DNA of 64,000 bases, taken from assembly GCA_963791995.1 (NCBI GenBank), contig CAWBUQ010000019.1, positions 124,001-188,000 of the forward strand, in the 5' to 3' direction. The stretch is from Bog-473 sp963791995. GTDB lineage: Bacteria > Actinomycetota > Acidimicrobiia > Acidimicrobiales > RAAP-2. How positions within the stretch are numbered: position 1 is the first letter of the stretch; each line of letters begins with the position of its first letter. The translations under genes and the position numbers were made by a program. Shown one piece after another: positions 9,704-18,677 of this stretch. The notes under the pieces were generated by a model, which saw only the letters and a program-made list of their open reading frames with translations, made no database searches and was not told the DNA's origin.

Positions 9704-10126
9704 TCAAGCACCCGCGTCCTGGAGTGAGTCGGCAATGGTGAACACGTTGGTGAGACCCGTGATCTCGAAGATCTTCATGATGCGCGGATCGCTCACGACA
9801 ATGTGGAGGTCGCCACCGAGTTCCCGACACCGCTTGAGCGCACCGACGAGCACACCCAGGGCAGTTGAGTCCAAGAACGTCACGCCCAAGAGGTCGAGCA
9901 CGACCGTCGACTGGCCCTGCGCAATGACGCGGTGGAGGGACTCCCGTAGCTGCGGCGCGGTGGCCACGTCGATCTCCCCACTGACTGCGATCACGGGAGC
10001 CGAGGCGCCCGCTCGCTCCTGAATCTGAAACTCCTGATCCACTCCGAACTCCTGGCTGCTGCGTGTAATGGTTGGTGACCCGTCGTACGCAGTGACGTCG
10101 TGCCGCCCCGAGCCGATCGCGGGCAT
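9704..10126 (-). CDS. STAS-domain anti-sigma factor antagonist (RsbV-like)
   Basis: A 140-residue protein with a STAS domain at about residues 35-135. It has strand APVIAVSGEIDVATAPQLRE and the phosphorylatable-Ser loop VVLDLLGVTFLDSTALGVLV, where the Ser in LDSTALG is the usual switch residue. In partner switching, the dephosphorylated antagonist binds the anti-sigma factor and frees sigma. The gene is immediately upstream of the anti-sigma/sigma fusion (one base between stop and start) and divergent from the large phosphatase gene. A sigma-B-like promoter sits at 10156-10181, consistent with autoregulation. A later start near FGVDQEFQIQ is possible. Confidence 0.88.
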   Translation of the reverse strand: MPAIGSGRHDVTAYDGSPTITRSSQEFGVDQEFQIQERAGASAPVIAVSGEIDVATAPQLRESLHRVIAQGQSTVVLDLLGVTFLDSTALGVLVGALKRCRELGGDLHIVVSDPRIMKIFEITGLTNVFTIADSLQDAGA

Positions 10127-10155
10127 GCTGCAATGGCGATTGGCCAGTGCGTTTT

Positions 10156-10181
10156 ATAGCCGAGCCATGTAGAACCTAAAC
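10156..10181 (-). promoter_or_regulatory. Candidate sigma-B/F-type promoter for the antagonist-sigma operon
   Basis: On the minus strand GTTT (10181-10178), a 16-base spacer, then GGCTAT (10161-10156). The actinobacterial sigma-B/F consensus is GTTT, about 15-17 bases, GGGTAT, so there is one mismatch. It lies 30 bp upstream of the antagonist start. The mirror-image plus-strand copy at 10200-10225 has the same spacing. Confidence 0.5.
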
Positions 10182-10199
10182 CTCCTGGGTCTACGCTGA

Positions 10200-10225
10200 G
10201 TTTCCCCTGCTCAACACGGGGGTAG
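10200..10225 (+). promoter_or_regulatory. Candidate sigma-B/F-type promoter for the GAF/SpoIIE phosphatase
   Basis: GTTT (10200-10203), a 16-base spacer, then GGGTAG (10220-10225). This is a one-mismatch fit to the sigma-B/F consensus, 110 bp upstream of the GTG start at 10335. With the minus-strand element it suggests that the sigma factor drives both arms of its own regulatory locus. Confidence 0.55.
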
Positions 10226-10334
10226 GAATCGGCCAGGTACAACCCCGGTGACGGGCGGGTCAAACCTGGCGCGGACCGGCAAGAGGAATAGCGTTTCGAG
10301 AGCGAGCCCGACGCCTGGGCCCGGGGAGACACGA

Positions 10335-13300
10335 GTGCCAGAGCCAGGAGACGACGACCTTCAAGTCAAACGCCGCATCGAGCGCCCCGACCGCGCCGAG
10401 GCGGTCGCCACCCTCATCGCGCTCGTCTGGGTCTTCGCCGTCGCCATCCTCTTTGTGGTCTTCGGCGGGAACGTGTCCGTCGTCGGCCTGCTCGCCATCG
10501 GGCCATTCATCGCCGCTGCCTTCGCCCGGCCGTCACGAGTCGCGCTCGTCGGCCTCTTTGCGGCTTTCTTCGCGCTCGATCATCAGCACGCCTCCGCACA
10601 GCTATGGGGAACTGAACCACACCCTTCGCGTGGTGACCCAGCTTGCCGCCACGGCTCTTGCCATGTGGATTTCGTACCTGCGGGGCAAGCGCAACGTCTT
10701 GCTGTGGACCGCGCGAACCGAGACGAGGAACGAGCGCCGACGCCGGGTGGCGGCCGAAACGGCCCAGCGCATGCAGGCGATGGCGCGAGCCTTGGCCACC
10801 GCAGCGGACCCTGCGCAGGTTGCGGACGCCGTGTTCGCCACGCTGCGCGACGAACTCCAGGTCGACGCCGCCACGTTTGCCCTGCTCAACGAGCGTGGGC
10901 AGCTCCGCACGTTGCGGCGCTTCGGCTACGACCCCGGTGAATCGAGTGACGGCGTGCTGACGACCCTGCAGCCCGATGGCCCGGTGCTGGGGCAGAACGT
11001 CGCCATGTTCGCAGAATCGCTCGAAGACCTTCGCCGCCAACGCCCGGACCTCTACGAACCGCTCCGGTCAAGCCGGTTCCAGACCCTTGCCGTCATCCCG
11101 CTCCGGGTGTCGGACCACACCATCGGCGCAGTCGTCGTGCACTGGAACGAGGATCGCGAGATCTCCGAGCCCGACCGGAGCTTCCTCTTCACGATCACCG
11201 GCGCCGGGGCGCAGGCCGTCGAGCGCGCCCGCTTGACCTTGACCGAGTTCGTCAATCTCGAGCGTACCGAGCACCTGCACCGGCTCAGTTCGGCTCTCGC
11301 CGCGGCAACGACACCGGGCGATGTGGCTCATGCCGCGCTGGCGGAGGCCCGGCGAGCACTCGGTGCACAGTCGGCCGTGGTGCGTATTCCGACTGCCGGC
11401 GACCGCGCGCTGTCGTGCCTGGCCAGCAGCGGGCATCCGGCACTGCTGTCGAGCGGCACGGTGCCGGTGGACGGAAGCCGCGCCGGCTCGTGCTTCTCGA
11501 GCGGTCACACCGAGCTGGTGAGCGTTTCTTCGACACAGAGCAGCGAGGACATCGAGGTCGAGCTCGTACCGCACGAGCTGGAGAAACTGGTTGACCCGGT
11601 GATCGTCGTCACCGAACCACTGATCGGGAGCATCGGTCCGCTGGGCGTGTTGTCCCTCGCATTTGCGGCGCAACCCGAGCCGGGAGAACCAGAACTGCGA
11701 TTCCTCTTCACGTTGGCCGGACTGACCGCGCAAGCGCTCGAGCGCGCCCAGGTGTTCGAGCACGAGCGAGAGGCACTGCGCGCCGCTGAAGCCGGGCGTG
11801 AACGGCTGTCCCTCCTCTCGGAGGTCACGCGCCTTCTCAGCTCGAGCTTGGAGCCGACGACGGTCATCCGGCGAACGATGAGCCTCGTGGAAGGCCGGCT
11901 AGCCGACACGTGCATCGTGCACGTGCCGCATGAGGACGGGCTCGTCCGCCTCGACGTACGCGACGCGAGGGCCGGCACACGCGTGCCCGGTCACGGCGGC
12001 GCAGACTGGGGGCGCATCGCTTTCTCGTCGGACGTTCCCGCCGCCGTTGCCTTCCGGACCGGACGAACCCAGCTGGCCCCGCTCGACACCGCCATCGAGG
12101 ACACCGAATCAGAGGACGTCTGGACCGCGCTGTCGGTCCCCCTGACCGCCAACGGCGAAGTCATCGGCGTCATGACTTTCATCGACGGTCCCGGCCGGTT
12201 CTTCGAGGCCGACGACGTGTCGTTGGCCACCGAGGTGGCAAGCCGGGCCGGCGTCGCACTGTCGAATGCAACACGTTTCCAACGCGAGCACGTCGTCGCC
12301 GAAGTACTCCAGCGAGCGGTCCTGCCCGACTTCTTGCCCGAAGTCGGTGGTCTTGTGCTCGACGCCGAATACCGCGCCGGCGTCGCCGGCACCTACGCCG
12401 GTGGCGACTGGTACGACGTCTTCGAGTTGGGCGACGACACCGTCTTCTTCAGCGTGGGCGACGTCATGGGGAAGGGCGCCCCGGCTGCGGCGTTGATGGG
12501 CCAGGTGCGAAGCGCAATCCGGGCCTACGCCGTCTCGGGCCTGTCGCCCACCGAGGTCCTCTCTTCGCTCGACGGTTTCTTCGACGCGCTCATTGAGGAC
12601 CGGGTCGTGACGGCGGTCGTGGGGACCATCACGATCTCCACAGGACGCGTGGTCTTGAGCAATGCCGGTCATCCGCCTCCCCTCGTTGTGCGCGCCGACG
12701 GCACGGCCACCTTCTGTCCCATGCAGCGCTCGCTGCTCATCGCCGCCGGCCTCAACGGCGCACCGAGGCCGCGTGACGAGTTGGTGCTCGAACGCGGCGA
12801 CTCGATCGTGATGTACTCGGACGGGCTCATCGAACGCCGCGGGGAGATCATCACCGACGGCATGGAACGCCTCGCGAGAACGGCAACGGACATTGCGCGC
12901 TCCGGTTGGCCCGACCGTCCCGCGGCCACCTTCGCGTCGATGCTGAGTGCGGACGAGCGGACCGACGATCTCGTCGTGCTGTGCCTCAACTACGCCAGTG
13001 TCAACAACGGGCGCATAACCGACGAGTCCCTGGGTACGTCACGGGATGGCATGTCGACGCTGCACCTGGAACCCGTCGTGGAAAGTACGCCGCTCGCCCG
13101 GCACTGGGTCAGCGCGCACCTGCGCGATCTTCCGTCCGACGTCTCGGGATGTGCCGCACTGCTGACATCGGAACTGGTGACGAACGCTGTGCTCCACGCG
13201 GCGACCCCGATGTGCGTCACGTTGCACCTCCTTGCCGATCGCATCCGGATCGACGTCGCCGACGGTAGCCCGACCTTCCCGGCCATCAAGGACTACGGCC

Positions 13301-13995
13301 AGGACGCCGCCACCGGGCGCGGCCTCACTTTGTTCGACACGCTGGCGTCGAACTGGGGCATTCAGGCGGTCGACGGTGGGAAGATCGTCTGGTTCGAGTT
13401 GCCGGTTGATTATCCGGTTCGCCCGACGAGTATGTCCGACGGCAGCTTCCGCTTCGATCTGACCGGCATCACGCACTCCGACGTCCACGGGGACAGCAGC
13501 GGTACCCCCGAGGTGGCGGTGCGCCTCATCGGTATCCCCGTCCTCCTCATGCAGAAGTCGAGCGAGGAGTACGAGGCTCTTTTCCGCGAGCTCCGTCTGA
13601 TGAAGGAGCGGGGCGGCAGAGCATTCGACGCGCCTGCGTTACCCGATCGCCTCTCTGCCCTTGTCTCTGAGATCGGATCCCGCTTCAACGGCTTGGGCCC
13701 GGGGATGGACGAAATGTGGCAGCAGGCCGTGGACAACCGGGTCGAGTTCTTCGACTGGACCCTGGATCTACCCCAGTCGGCCGTCGTCGCCTGCGAGTTC
13801 TACGATTCGATGCTCGACGAAGCCGACGAGTTCGGCCTCTCACAGCGCCTCCTCACGCTGCCGGCATCAGCGACCAGCGTCGCGGTGCGCAAGTGGTTCC
13901 TCGCCGAGCTCATCGGGCAACTGCACGGCAAGACGCCGATAGCCTGGATCGAGAGCCGTTACCACGCCGCCCTGCAGACATCGCCCGCCCGCTAA
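10335..13995 (+). CDS. Multi-domain GAF-SpoIIE phosphatase with C-terminal ATPase domain (one frameshift)
   Basis: A regulator of about 1,220 residues. The N-terminal ~100 residues contain membrane helices (VATLIALVWVFAVAILFVVF, LAIGPFIAAAFA). A slip near 10585 then changes frame. Three GAF-like sensor domains follow at roughly 135-290, 305-450 and 470-620. The PP2C/SpoIIE phosphatase has GGDWYDVFELGDDTVFFSVG, GDVMGKGAPAAALM, NAGHPPPLVV and YSDGLIERRGE, with the metal-binding Asp residues kept. An RsbW-like ATPase domain has SELVTNAVLHAATP (N-box) and GRGLTLFDTLASNWG. The final ~190 residues (VRLIGIPVLLMQKSSEEYEA onward) form a helical module seen in other actinobacterial proteins but without a known function. 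It probably dephosphorylates the divergent antagonist in response to membrane or ligand signals. Confidence 0.85.
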
Positions 13996-14022
13996 CGCGG
14001 CGCCAGGCATCCCCTCGTGCCC

Positions 14023-14601
14023 TCAGCGCGCCTTGGAGAGTTTGCGAAACACCTTGGTGTAGTGCTCCAAGCCCTCACCGGACAGGGCTGCGGCCGGGCC
14101 GCTCGCGATGGAGACCCGCTCGGGCACGATGCCCCAGACCGGCACCTTCAGCTCGTCCCACCATTGGATCGTCGCCTCGAGATCGTTGGTTCCGAGCCGC
14201 GCCGAGCAGATGACCACGCCGGCCGGGATGTTCCGGGGGGTCATCTCGAGCGTGGTGACAACCCGGTTGGGTTCGACCCCTCCGGCGCGGGTCGGGATCA
14301 CGACGGCGTCGGCGCGGCCCAATGCGGCCTGTACCACGTTGCCCTCGCCGGGGGGCGTGTCGACCACGACGATGCCGTCATCCCGATTCATTGCCTTGGT
14401 CACGGTGCGCACCGAAGGTCCCTCAATGAGGTCCACGCCCTCAATCGGGTCGGCCTCGTACCACTCCGCCGTCGAGCCCTGTGGGTCGGCGTCGACGAGG
14501 GTGACAAGCCCCCGGTTCCGGCCCGCGGCCACTGCCGCCAGGTAGATCGACGTCGTCGTTTTGCCGACGCCACCCTTGACGTTGCTCACCACGATGTTCA
14601 T
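14023..14601 (-). CDS. ParA/MinD-type ATPase (orphan)
   Basis: A 192-residue deviant-Walker ATPase. The N-terminus reads NIVVSNVKGGVGKTTTSIYL, the ParA-type Walker A with the signature Lys. VTLVDADPQGSTAEWYE is the switch I region and GIVVVDTPPGEGN is Walker B. Such proteins use ATP-dependent dimerisation to position plasmids, chromosomes or cargo. No ParB partner is next to it. It follows the DrrAB-type exporter genes by 78 bp on the same strand and may belong to that operon. The length is normal for small ParA-like proteins. Confidence 0.85.
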   Translation of the reverse strand: MNIVVSNVKGGVGKTTTSIYLAAVAAGRNRGLVTLVDADPQGSTAEWYEADPIEGVDLIEGPSVRTVTKAMNRDDGIVVVDTPPGEGNVVQAALGRADAVVIPTRAGGVEPNRVVTTLEMTPRNIPAGVVICSARLGTNDLEATIQWWDELKVPVWGIVPERVSIASGPAAALSGEGLEHYTKVFRKLSKAR

Positions 14602-14679
14602 TGCGTCCTGTCCTCTGGCACTCGGGTCCTGCCCCCTCGGGAAATCGGCACCACGGTACCGGGCGACCGAGCCGCCCGG

Positions 14680-15525
14680 TCACGGCAAAAGCAGCAGCCC
14701 GAGCCGGCGCCTCGTGATGGCGACCCCCGCCACCGCCATCGCGACGAGGTAGGCGACATGGGCCAGGAGGGTCCAGCTCCAGATGCCGAGGTCGGCCGCG
14801 CGGACCAGAACGACACCCTGGTAGAGCGGGGTGCAGCGAACCACCGCCTGCAGCCATCCGGGATACACACTGAGCGGGTAGAAGGTGGCAGAGAAGAGGA
14901 AGAGCGGGATGAAGGCGAGCGAGACCATGTCGAAGTCCTGCCAGGTCCGCATGTAGGTCGTCCCGGCCATGCCGGCCGAGGCGAAGGCCAGGCTGATCAG
15001 CACGGCAGCCGGCCAGCACAAAATGGCCCAGGGCGAGACGATGTACCCGAGGATCGCCATGATGGCGAGGAACGCGCCCGAATACAGGGTCCCGCGTAGC
15101 ACGCACCAGCTGAGCTCGCCGATTGCGACGTCGCCGACGCCGAGCGGCGTCGCCAACATGGCGTCGTAAGTCTTGGCGATCTTGAGCTTGAAGAACACCA
15201 GGAAGGTCGAGTCGAGCATCGCGCCGTTCATGGCCGACGAAGCCAGCAGGCCCGGTGCGACGAACGCGGTGTAAGGGATCTCGCGACCGTCGACGTTGAT
15301 CGGTCCCACCAGATGGGAAAGGCCGACGCCGATGGAGAGAAGGTAGAAGAGCGGCTCGAAGAAACCGGACACGATGAAGATCCACGAGCGTCGGTAGACC
15401 AAGATGTTGCGCTCGAGAACCCGCGTGGCGTGGCGACCGCCCAGAAACGCGAGCGGCGTGATGCGGAGCGCGACTCCCGGCGTCCGCTGGTCGAGTACGT
15501 CGGTCGTGGTCGAAGATGTCGTCAT
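14680..15525 (-). CDS. ABC-2 type exporter permease (DrrB-like)
   Basis: An integral membrane subunit of 281 residues with about six helices. Examples are SWIFIVSGFFEPLFYLLSIG, ILCWPAAVLISLAFASAGMA and MVSLAFIPLFLFSATFYPLS. The ABC-2 signature FLFSATFYPLSVYPGWLQAV lies near residue 210. The ATG at 15525 is four bases after the stop of the preceding permease, so the two are co-translated. With the second permease and the ATPase it should form a heteromeric drug, lipid or glycan exporter of the DrrAB/NodIJ type. The substrate is unknown. Confidence 0.88.
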   Translation of the reverse strand: MTTSSTTTDVLDQRTPGVALRITPLAFLGGRHATRVLERNILVYRRSWIFIVSGFFEPLFYLLSIGVGLSHLVGPINVDGREIPYTAFVAPGLLASSAMNGAMLDSTFLVFFKLKIAKTYDAMLATPLGVGDVAIGELSWCVLRGTLYSGAFLAIMAILGYIVSPWAILCWPAAVLISLAFASAGMAGTTYMRTWQDFDMVSLAFIPLFLFSATFYPLSVYPGWLQAVVRCTPLYQGVVLVRAADLGIWSWTLLAHVAYLVAMAVAGVAITRRRLGLLLLP

Positions 15526-15529
15526 CGCC

Positions 15530-16375
15530 TCACACCACCAGCTTGCGGGCGAAGGTGCGCCGCCCCGCCGCGTAGCCAACCGCACACAGGGCGACGAGGT
15601 ACGCCGCGTGTCCCAGGTCCGCCCAACCGACCTGGCCCAACGTCAGATCACGACAGAGCGCAACGCCGTGATACAGCGGGGTCGCGTAGGCCACTGCCTG
15701 CAGCCAGGCCGGCAGCTGCGAGATCGGGAAGAACGTCCCGGAGAACAAGAACATCGGGATGATGGCGAATCGGTACAGCGTCGAGAAGGACGAGTCCTTG
15801 TCCTGGGTGGCGGCGAACGCGCTCACCGGCGCGGCAAAGGCCAGGCCGGTCAGGACGGCCGCCGGCAACGCCACGATCGCCCACGGGGAATAGACGACGC
15901 CGAAGGCCGCCATCACCGCGAGATAGATCGTGACGACGATGGCCAGACGCGCCGCGATCCAGGCCAAGTGGCCGAGCAGCACGTCGTAGACCCCGAGCGG
16001 TGCGGCCAGCTGCGCCTGGTACGTGCGCATCCACTTGATCGCGCCCATCACCGGGTACGTGGCGTCGTTGGTACCGATCTGCATGCAGGTGCCCGCCAGC
16101 AGCCCCGGCGCCAGGAAAGCCACGTAGGTCACACCGTCCACACCGTGGGAGTGCTTGTCGATGAGTGATCCGAGCGCGATTCCCATCGCCGCGAGATAGA
16201 GCACGGGGATCAGGAAGCTGGTCACCACCGAGCTGCGCCACGTCCGCTTGTACTGATAGGCCCAATAGGCGGCGGCGCGCCACCACTTCGGCGTCGCCAT
16301 GCGGCGATCGAGTGCCCCGTCCGCGAGGCGGAACGAGGCCGAGCCGGGCGCGCTCGCGCCGCCGACCGCCGTCAC
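15530..16375 (-). CDS. ABC-2 type exporter permease (DrrB-like)
   Basis: A 281-residue membrane subunit homologous to its neighbour, with the same length and topology. Helices include SSVVTSFLIPVLYLAAMGIA and YRFAIIPMFLFSGTFFPISQ. The conserved ABC-2 ending FSGTFFPISQLPAWLQAVAY precedes a last helix pair. A GTG at 16375 starts three bases after the ATPase stop. The paired, divergent permeases suggest a heterodimeric channel. Confidence 0.88.
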   Translation of the reverse strand: MTAVGGASAPGSASFRLADGALDRRMATPKWWRAAAYWAYQYKRTWRSSVVTSFLIPVLYLAAMGIALGSLIDKHSHGVDGVTYVAFLAPGLLAGTCMQIGTNDATYPVMGAIKWMRTYQAQLAAPLGVYDVLLGHLAWIAARLAIVVTIYLAVMAAFGVVYSPWAIVALPAAVLTGLAFAAPVSAFAATQDKDSSFSTLYRFAIIPMFLFSGTFFPISQLPAWLQAVAYATPLYHGVALCRDLTLGQVGWADLGHAAYLVALCAVGYAAGRRTFARKLVV

Positions 16376-16378
16376 GGC

Positions 16379-17392
16379 TCAGTCGACCAACGTGCGGCCG
16401 GTCAGCCGCAGGAACACGTCTTCCAGCGTCGAGCGGCGCACAAGCGTGCTCTGCGCCACGTGGCCCATCCGTGCGACCTCGGCCAGCGCAGCGTCGCCAT
16501 CGTCGGTGTAGAGCAGGATCCGGTCCGGCAGCACCTCTTGGCGCTCGGCCAGGTCGGTGAGCGACGGCGCCACCTCTTCGTGTTGGCCCGGCGCGAAGCG
16601 CAGCTCGACGACCTCCTTGGTGGAGAATGTCTCGATCAGCTGCCGTGGGGTTCCCTCCGCCGCGAAACGACCCTTGTCCATCACGACCAGGCGGTCACAG
16701 AGTTGTTCGGCCTCGTCCATGTAGTGCGTGGTGATCACCAGGGTCACCCCGTCCTGCTTGAGCCTGTACAGCCGGTCCCACAACAGGTGCCGGGCCTGGG
16801 GGTCGAGGCCGGTCGTGGGCTCGTCGAGGATGAGGAGGTCCGGGTCTGAGATGAGCGCCCTGGCGATCGTCAGCCGCCGCTTCATCCCGCCCGAAAGCGG
16901 ATCGACCCTGTCGTGGGCGCGCTCGGTGAGCTGGGCGAATTCGAGCAGTTGGTCGGCACGCTCGCGGATCACCTTCTTGGGCATGTCGAAGTAGCGCCCG
17001 TAGATCATCAGGTTGTCGAGGACCGTCAGCTCCAGGTCGAGCGAGTCCTCCTGGGGCACGAGGCCCATCCGGGCGCGGATACGTGCACCGTCGGTGGCCG
17101 GGTCCATCCCGAGCACGCGCAGGGTGCCCCCCGAGAGCGGGCTGATGCACGAGATCATCCGCATGGTCGATGTCTTGCCGGCTCCGTTGGGGCCGAGGAA
17201 CCCGAACGACTCCCCCTTTGGAATCGTGAAGTCCACGTGATCGACCGCGATGAAGTCTCCGAAGCGCTTGACGAGGCCGTGCGCTTCGACCATCGGTGCT
17301 GGTGGTGTGGCCCCCGGCTCCTGGTCCGGCTCATTGGGCCGGGTCCGCTCCGAATCGGGGACGTCAGTCATCGGCGAGGAATGTGACGTCAT
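16379..17392 (-). CDS. ABC transporter ATP-binding protein (DrrA-like)
   Basis: A 337-residue ATPase for the two downstream permeases. It has Walker A GFLGPNGAGKTSTMRMI near residue 70, a Q-loop (GLVPQEDSLDLELTVLDNL), the signature LSGGMKRRLTIARAL, Walker B LLILDEPTTGLDPQARH and the H-loop VITTHYMDEAEQL. The C-terminal ~90 residues match the DrrA-type extension. The first ~30 residues are Pro/Glu-rich and poorly conserved; a second ATG at 17371 is an equally good start. It is the first gene of the exporter operon and divergent from the GH1 gene. Confidence 0.92.
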   Translation of the reverse strand: MTSHSSPMTDVPDSERTRPNEPDQEPGATPPAPMVEAHGLVKRFGDFIAVDHVDFTIPKGESFGFLGPNGAGKTSTMRMISCISPLSGGTLRVLGMDPATDGARIRARMGLVPQEDSLDLELTVLDNLMIYGRYFDMPKKVIRERADQLLEFAQLTERAHDRVDPLSGGMKRRLTIARALISDPDLLILDEPTTGLDPQARHLLWDRLYRLKQDGVTLVITTHYMDEAEQLCDRLVVMDKGRFAAEGTPRQLIETFSTKEVVELRFAPGQHEEVAPSLTDLAERQEVLPDRILLYTDDGDAALAEVARMGHVAQSTLVRRSTLEDVFLRLTGRTLVD

Positions 17393-17448
17393 CGTCAGGG
17401 AACGATACCGTGCCGCTCACGGGGCCAGATTCAGGGGAGGAAGCGACG

Positions 17449-18642
17449 ATGGCTGGGACGGAACCGGGTCGTGCGTTCCCCGACGGCTTCGCGTGGGGGA
17501 CGGCCACGGCGGCACACCAGATCGAGGGCGGCAACACGAACAACGACTGGTGGGCCTTCGAGCACACCGAGGGCTCGGGCTGCGTCGAGTCGTCCGGCGA
17601 TTGCTGTGACTCGTGGAACCGCTGGGAGGAAGATGCCGACCTGGTCGCGGCCATGGGGCTCGACAGCTACCGCTTCTCGGTCGAGTGGAGCCGCATCGAG
17701 CCGGCGGACGGCGAGATTTCCCGTGCCGCGCTGGACCACTATCGCCGCCAGTGCCTGGGCCTGCGCCAGCGCGGTGTGGACCCCGTCGTGACGTTCCACC
17801 ACTTCACGACGCCGCAATGGCTCACCGCTCAGGGTGGCTGGGAGTCCGACGCCGCCGTCGAACGCTTCGGTCGATTCTGCTCCATCGTGGCGGAAGCTCT
17901 GGGCGACGTCATGGCGTCGGCGTGCACCATCAACGAACCCAACATGGTGGCCACCATGGGCTGGCACGCCGGCATGTTCCCGCCGGGCAAGACCGACGTC
18001 GAGCTCTCGCGAACTGTGTCGACCCGTCTGGCCACCGCCCACCGCGTCGCGGTGGACGCCATCAGAGCAGCGGCGCCGGGCGTGCCCGTCGGTCTCACGC
18101 TCTCCATGACCGACTACCAGCTCGCCCCGGGCGGCGAGGAAAAGCTCGAGAGCATCCGGCATCACTCCGAGGATGTGTTCCTCGACGCCACCGGCGGCGA
18201 CGACTTCCTCGGCGTGCAGGTCTACACCCGCATGCTGATCGGCCCCAATGGCTGGGCCGGGTACGAGGACGGCGTCCCCGTGCTGGACATGGGTTACGAG
18301 TTCTACCCGGCGTCGCTGGGCAACTGCCTGCGGCGAGCATGGGACTACACCGCCGGCGCCGTCCCCCTCGCGGTCACGGAGAACGGCATCGGCACGACCG
18401 ACGACGAGCAGCGCATCGACTACGTCCGCCAAGCCCTCGAGGGTGTGCTCGACGCCATGTCGGCCGGCGTCGACGTCCGCGGGTACACCTACTGGTCGCT
18501 GCTCGACAATTTCGAGTGGGCGCTCGGCTACAAGCCGCGCTTCGGCATCGTGGGCGTCGACATGGAGACCTTCAGGCGAAACCCCAAGCCGAGCGCAGCG
18601 TGGCTGGCGTCGGTGGCGAAGGCAAACAAGCTCGACCGCTGA
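17449..18642 (+). CDS. Glycoside hydrolase family 1 beta-glucosidase-like
   Basis: A retaining glycosidase of 397 residues. The GH1 N-terminal signature FPDGFAWGTATAAHQIEGGN begins at residue 10. The acid/base Glu is in ACTINEPNMVA and the nucleophile is in LAVTENGIGTTDDEQR. The end has YWSLLDNFEWALGYKPRFGI, which carries the substrate-binding Trp residues. It is a little shorter than the ~450-residue family norm. A GGGAGGAA sequence precedes the ATG at 17449. It is probably cytosolic (no signal peptide) and acts on imported beta-glucosides. It diverges from the exporter operon. Confidence 0.93.
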   Translation: MAGTEPGRAFPDGFAWGTATAAHQIEGGNTNNDWWAFEHTEGSGCVESSGDCCDSWNRWEEDADLVAAMGLDSYRFSVEWSRIEPADGEISRAALDHYRRQCLGLRQRGVDPVVTFHHFTTPQWLTAQGGWESDAAVERFGRFCSIVAEALGDVMASACTINEPNMVATMGWHAGMFPPGKTDVELSRTVSTRLATAHRVAVDAIRAAAPGVPVGLTLSMTDYQLAPGGEEKLESIRHHSEDVFLDATGGDDFLGVQVYTRMLIGPNGWAGYEDGVPVLDMGYEFYPASLGNCLRRAWDYTAGAVPLAVTENGIGTTDDEQRIDYVRQALEGVLDAMSAGVDVRGYTYWSLLDNFEWALGYKPRFGIVGVDMETFRRNPKPSAAWLASVAKANKLDR

Positions 18643-18656
18643 GCGCCGCCACGTCG

Positions 18657-18677
18657 CGCCGCGCTCAGGGCGCGGCG
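18657..18677. terminator. Bidirectional hairpin between convergent genes
   Basis: CGCCGCGC-TCAGG-GCGCGGCG is a perfect 8-bp stem. It lies between the GH1 stop and the convergent hydrolase, and covers the hydrolase stop codon. There is no T-run. Confidence 0.45.
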
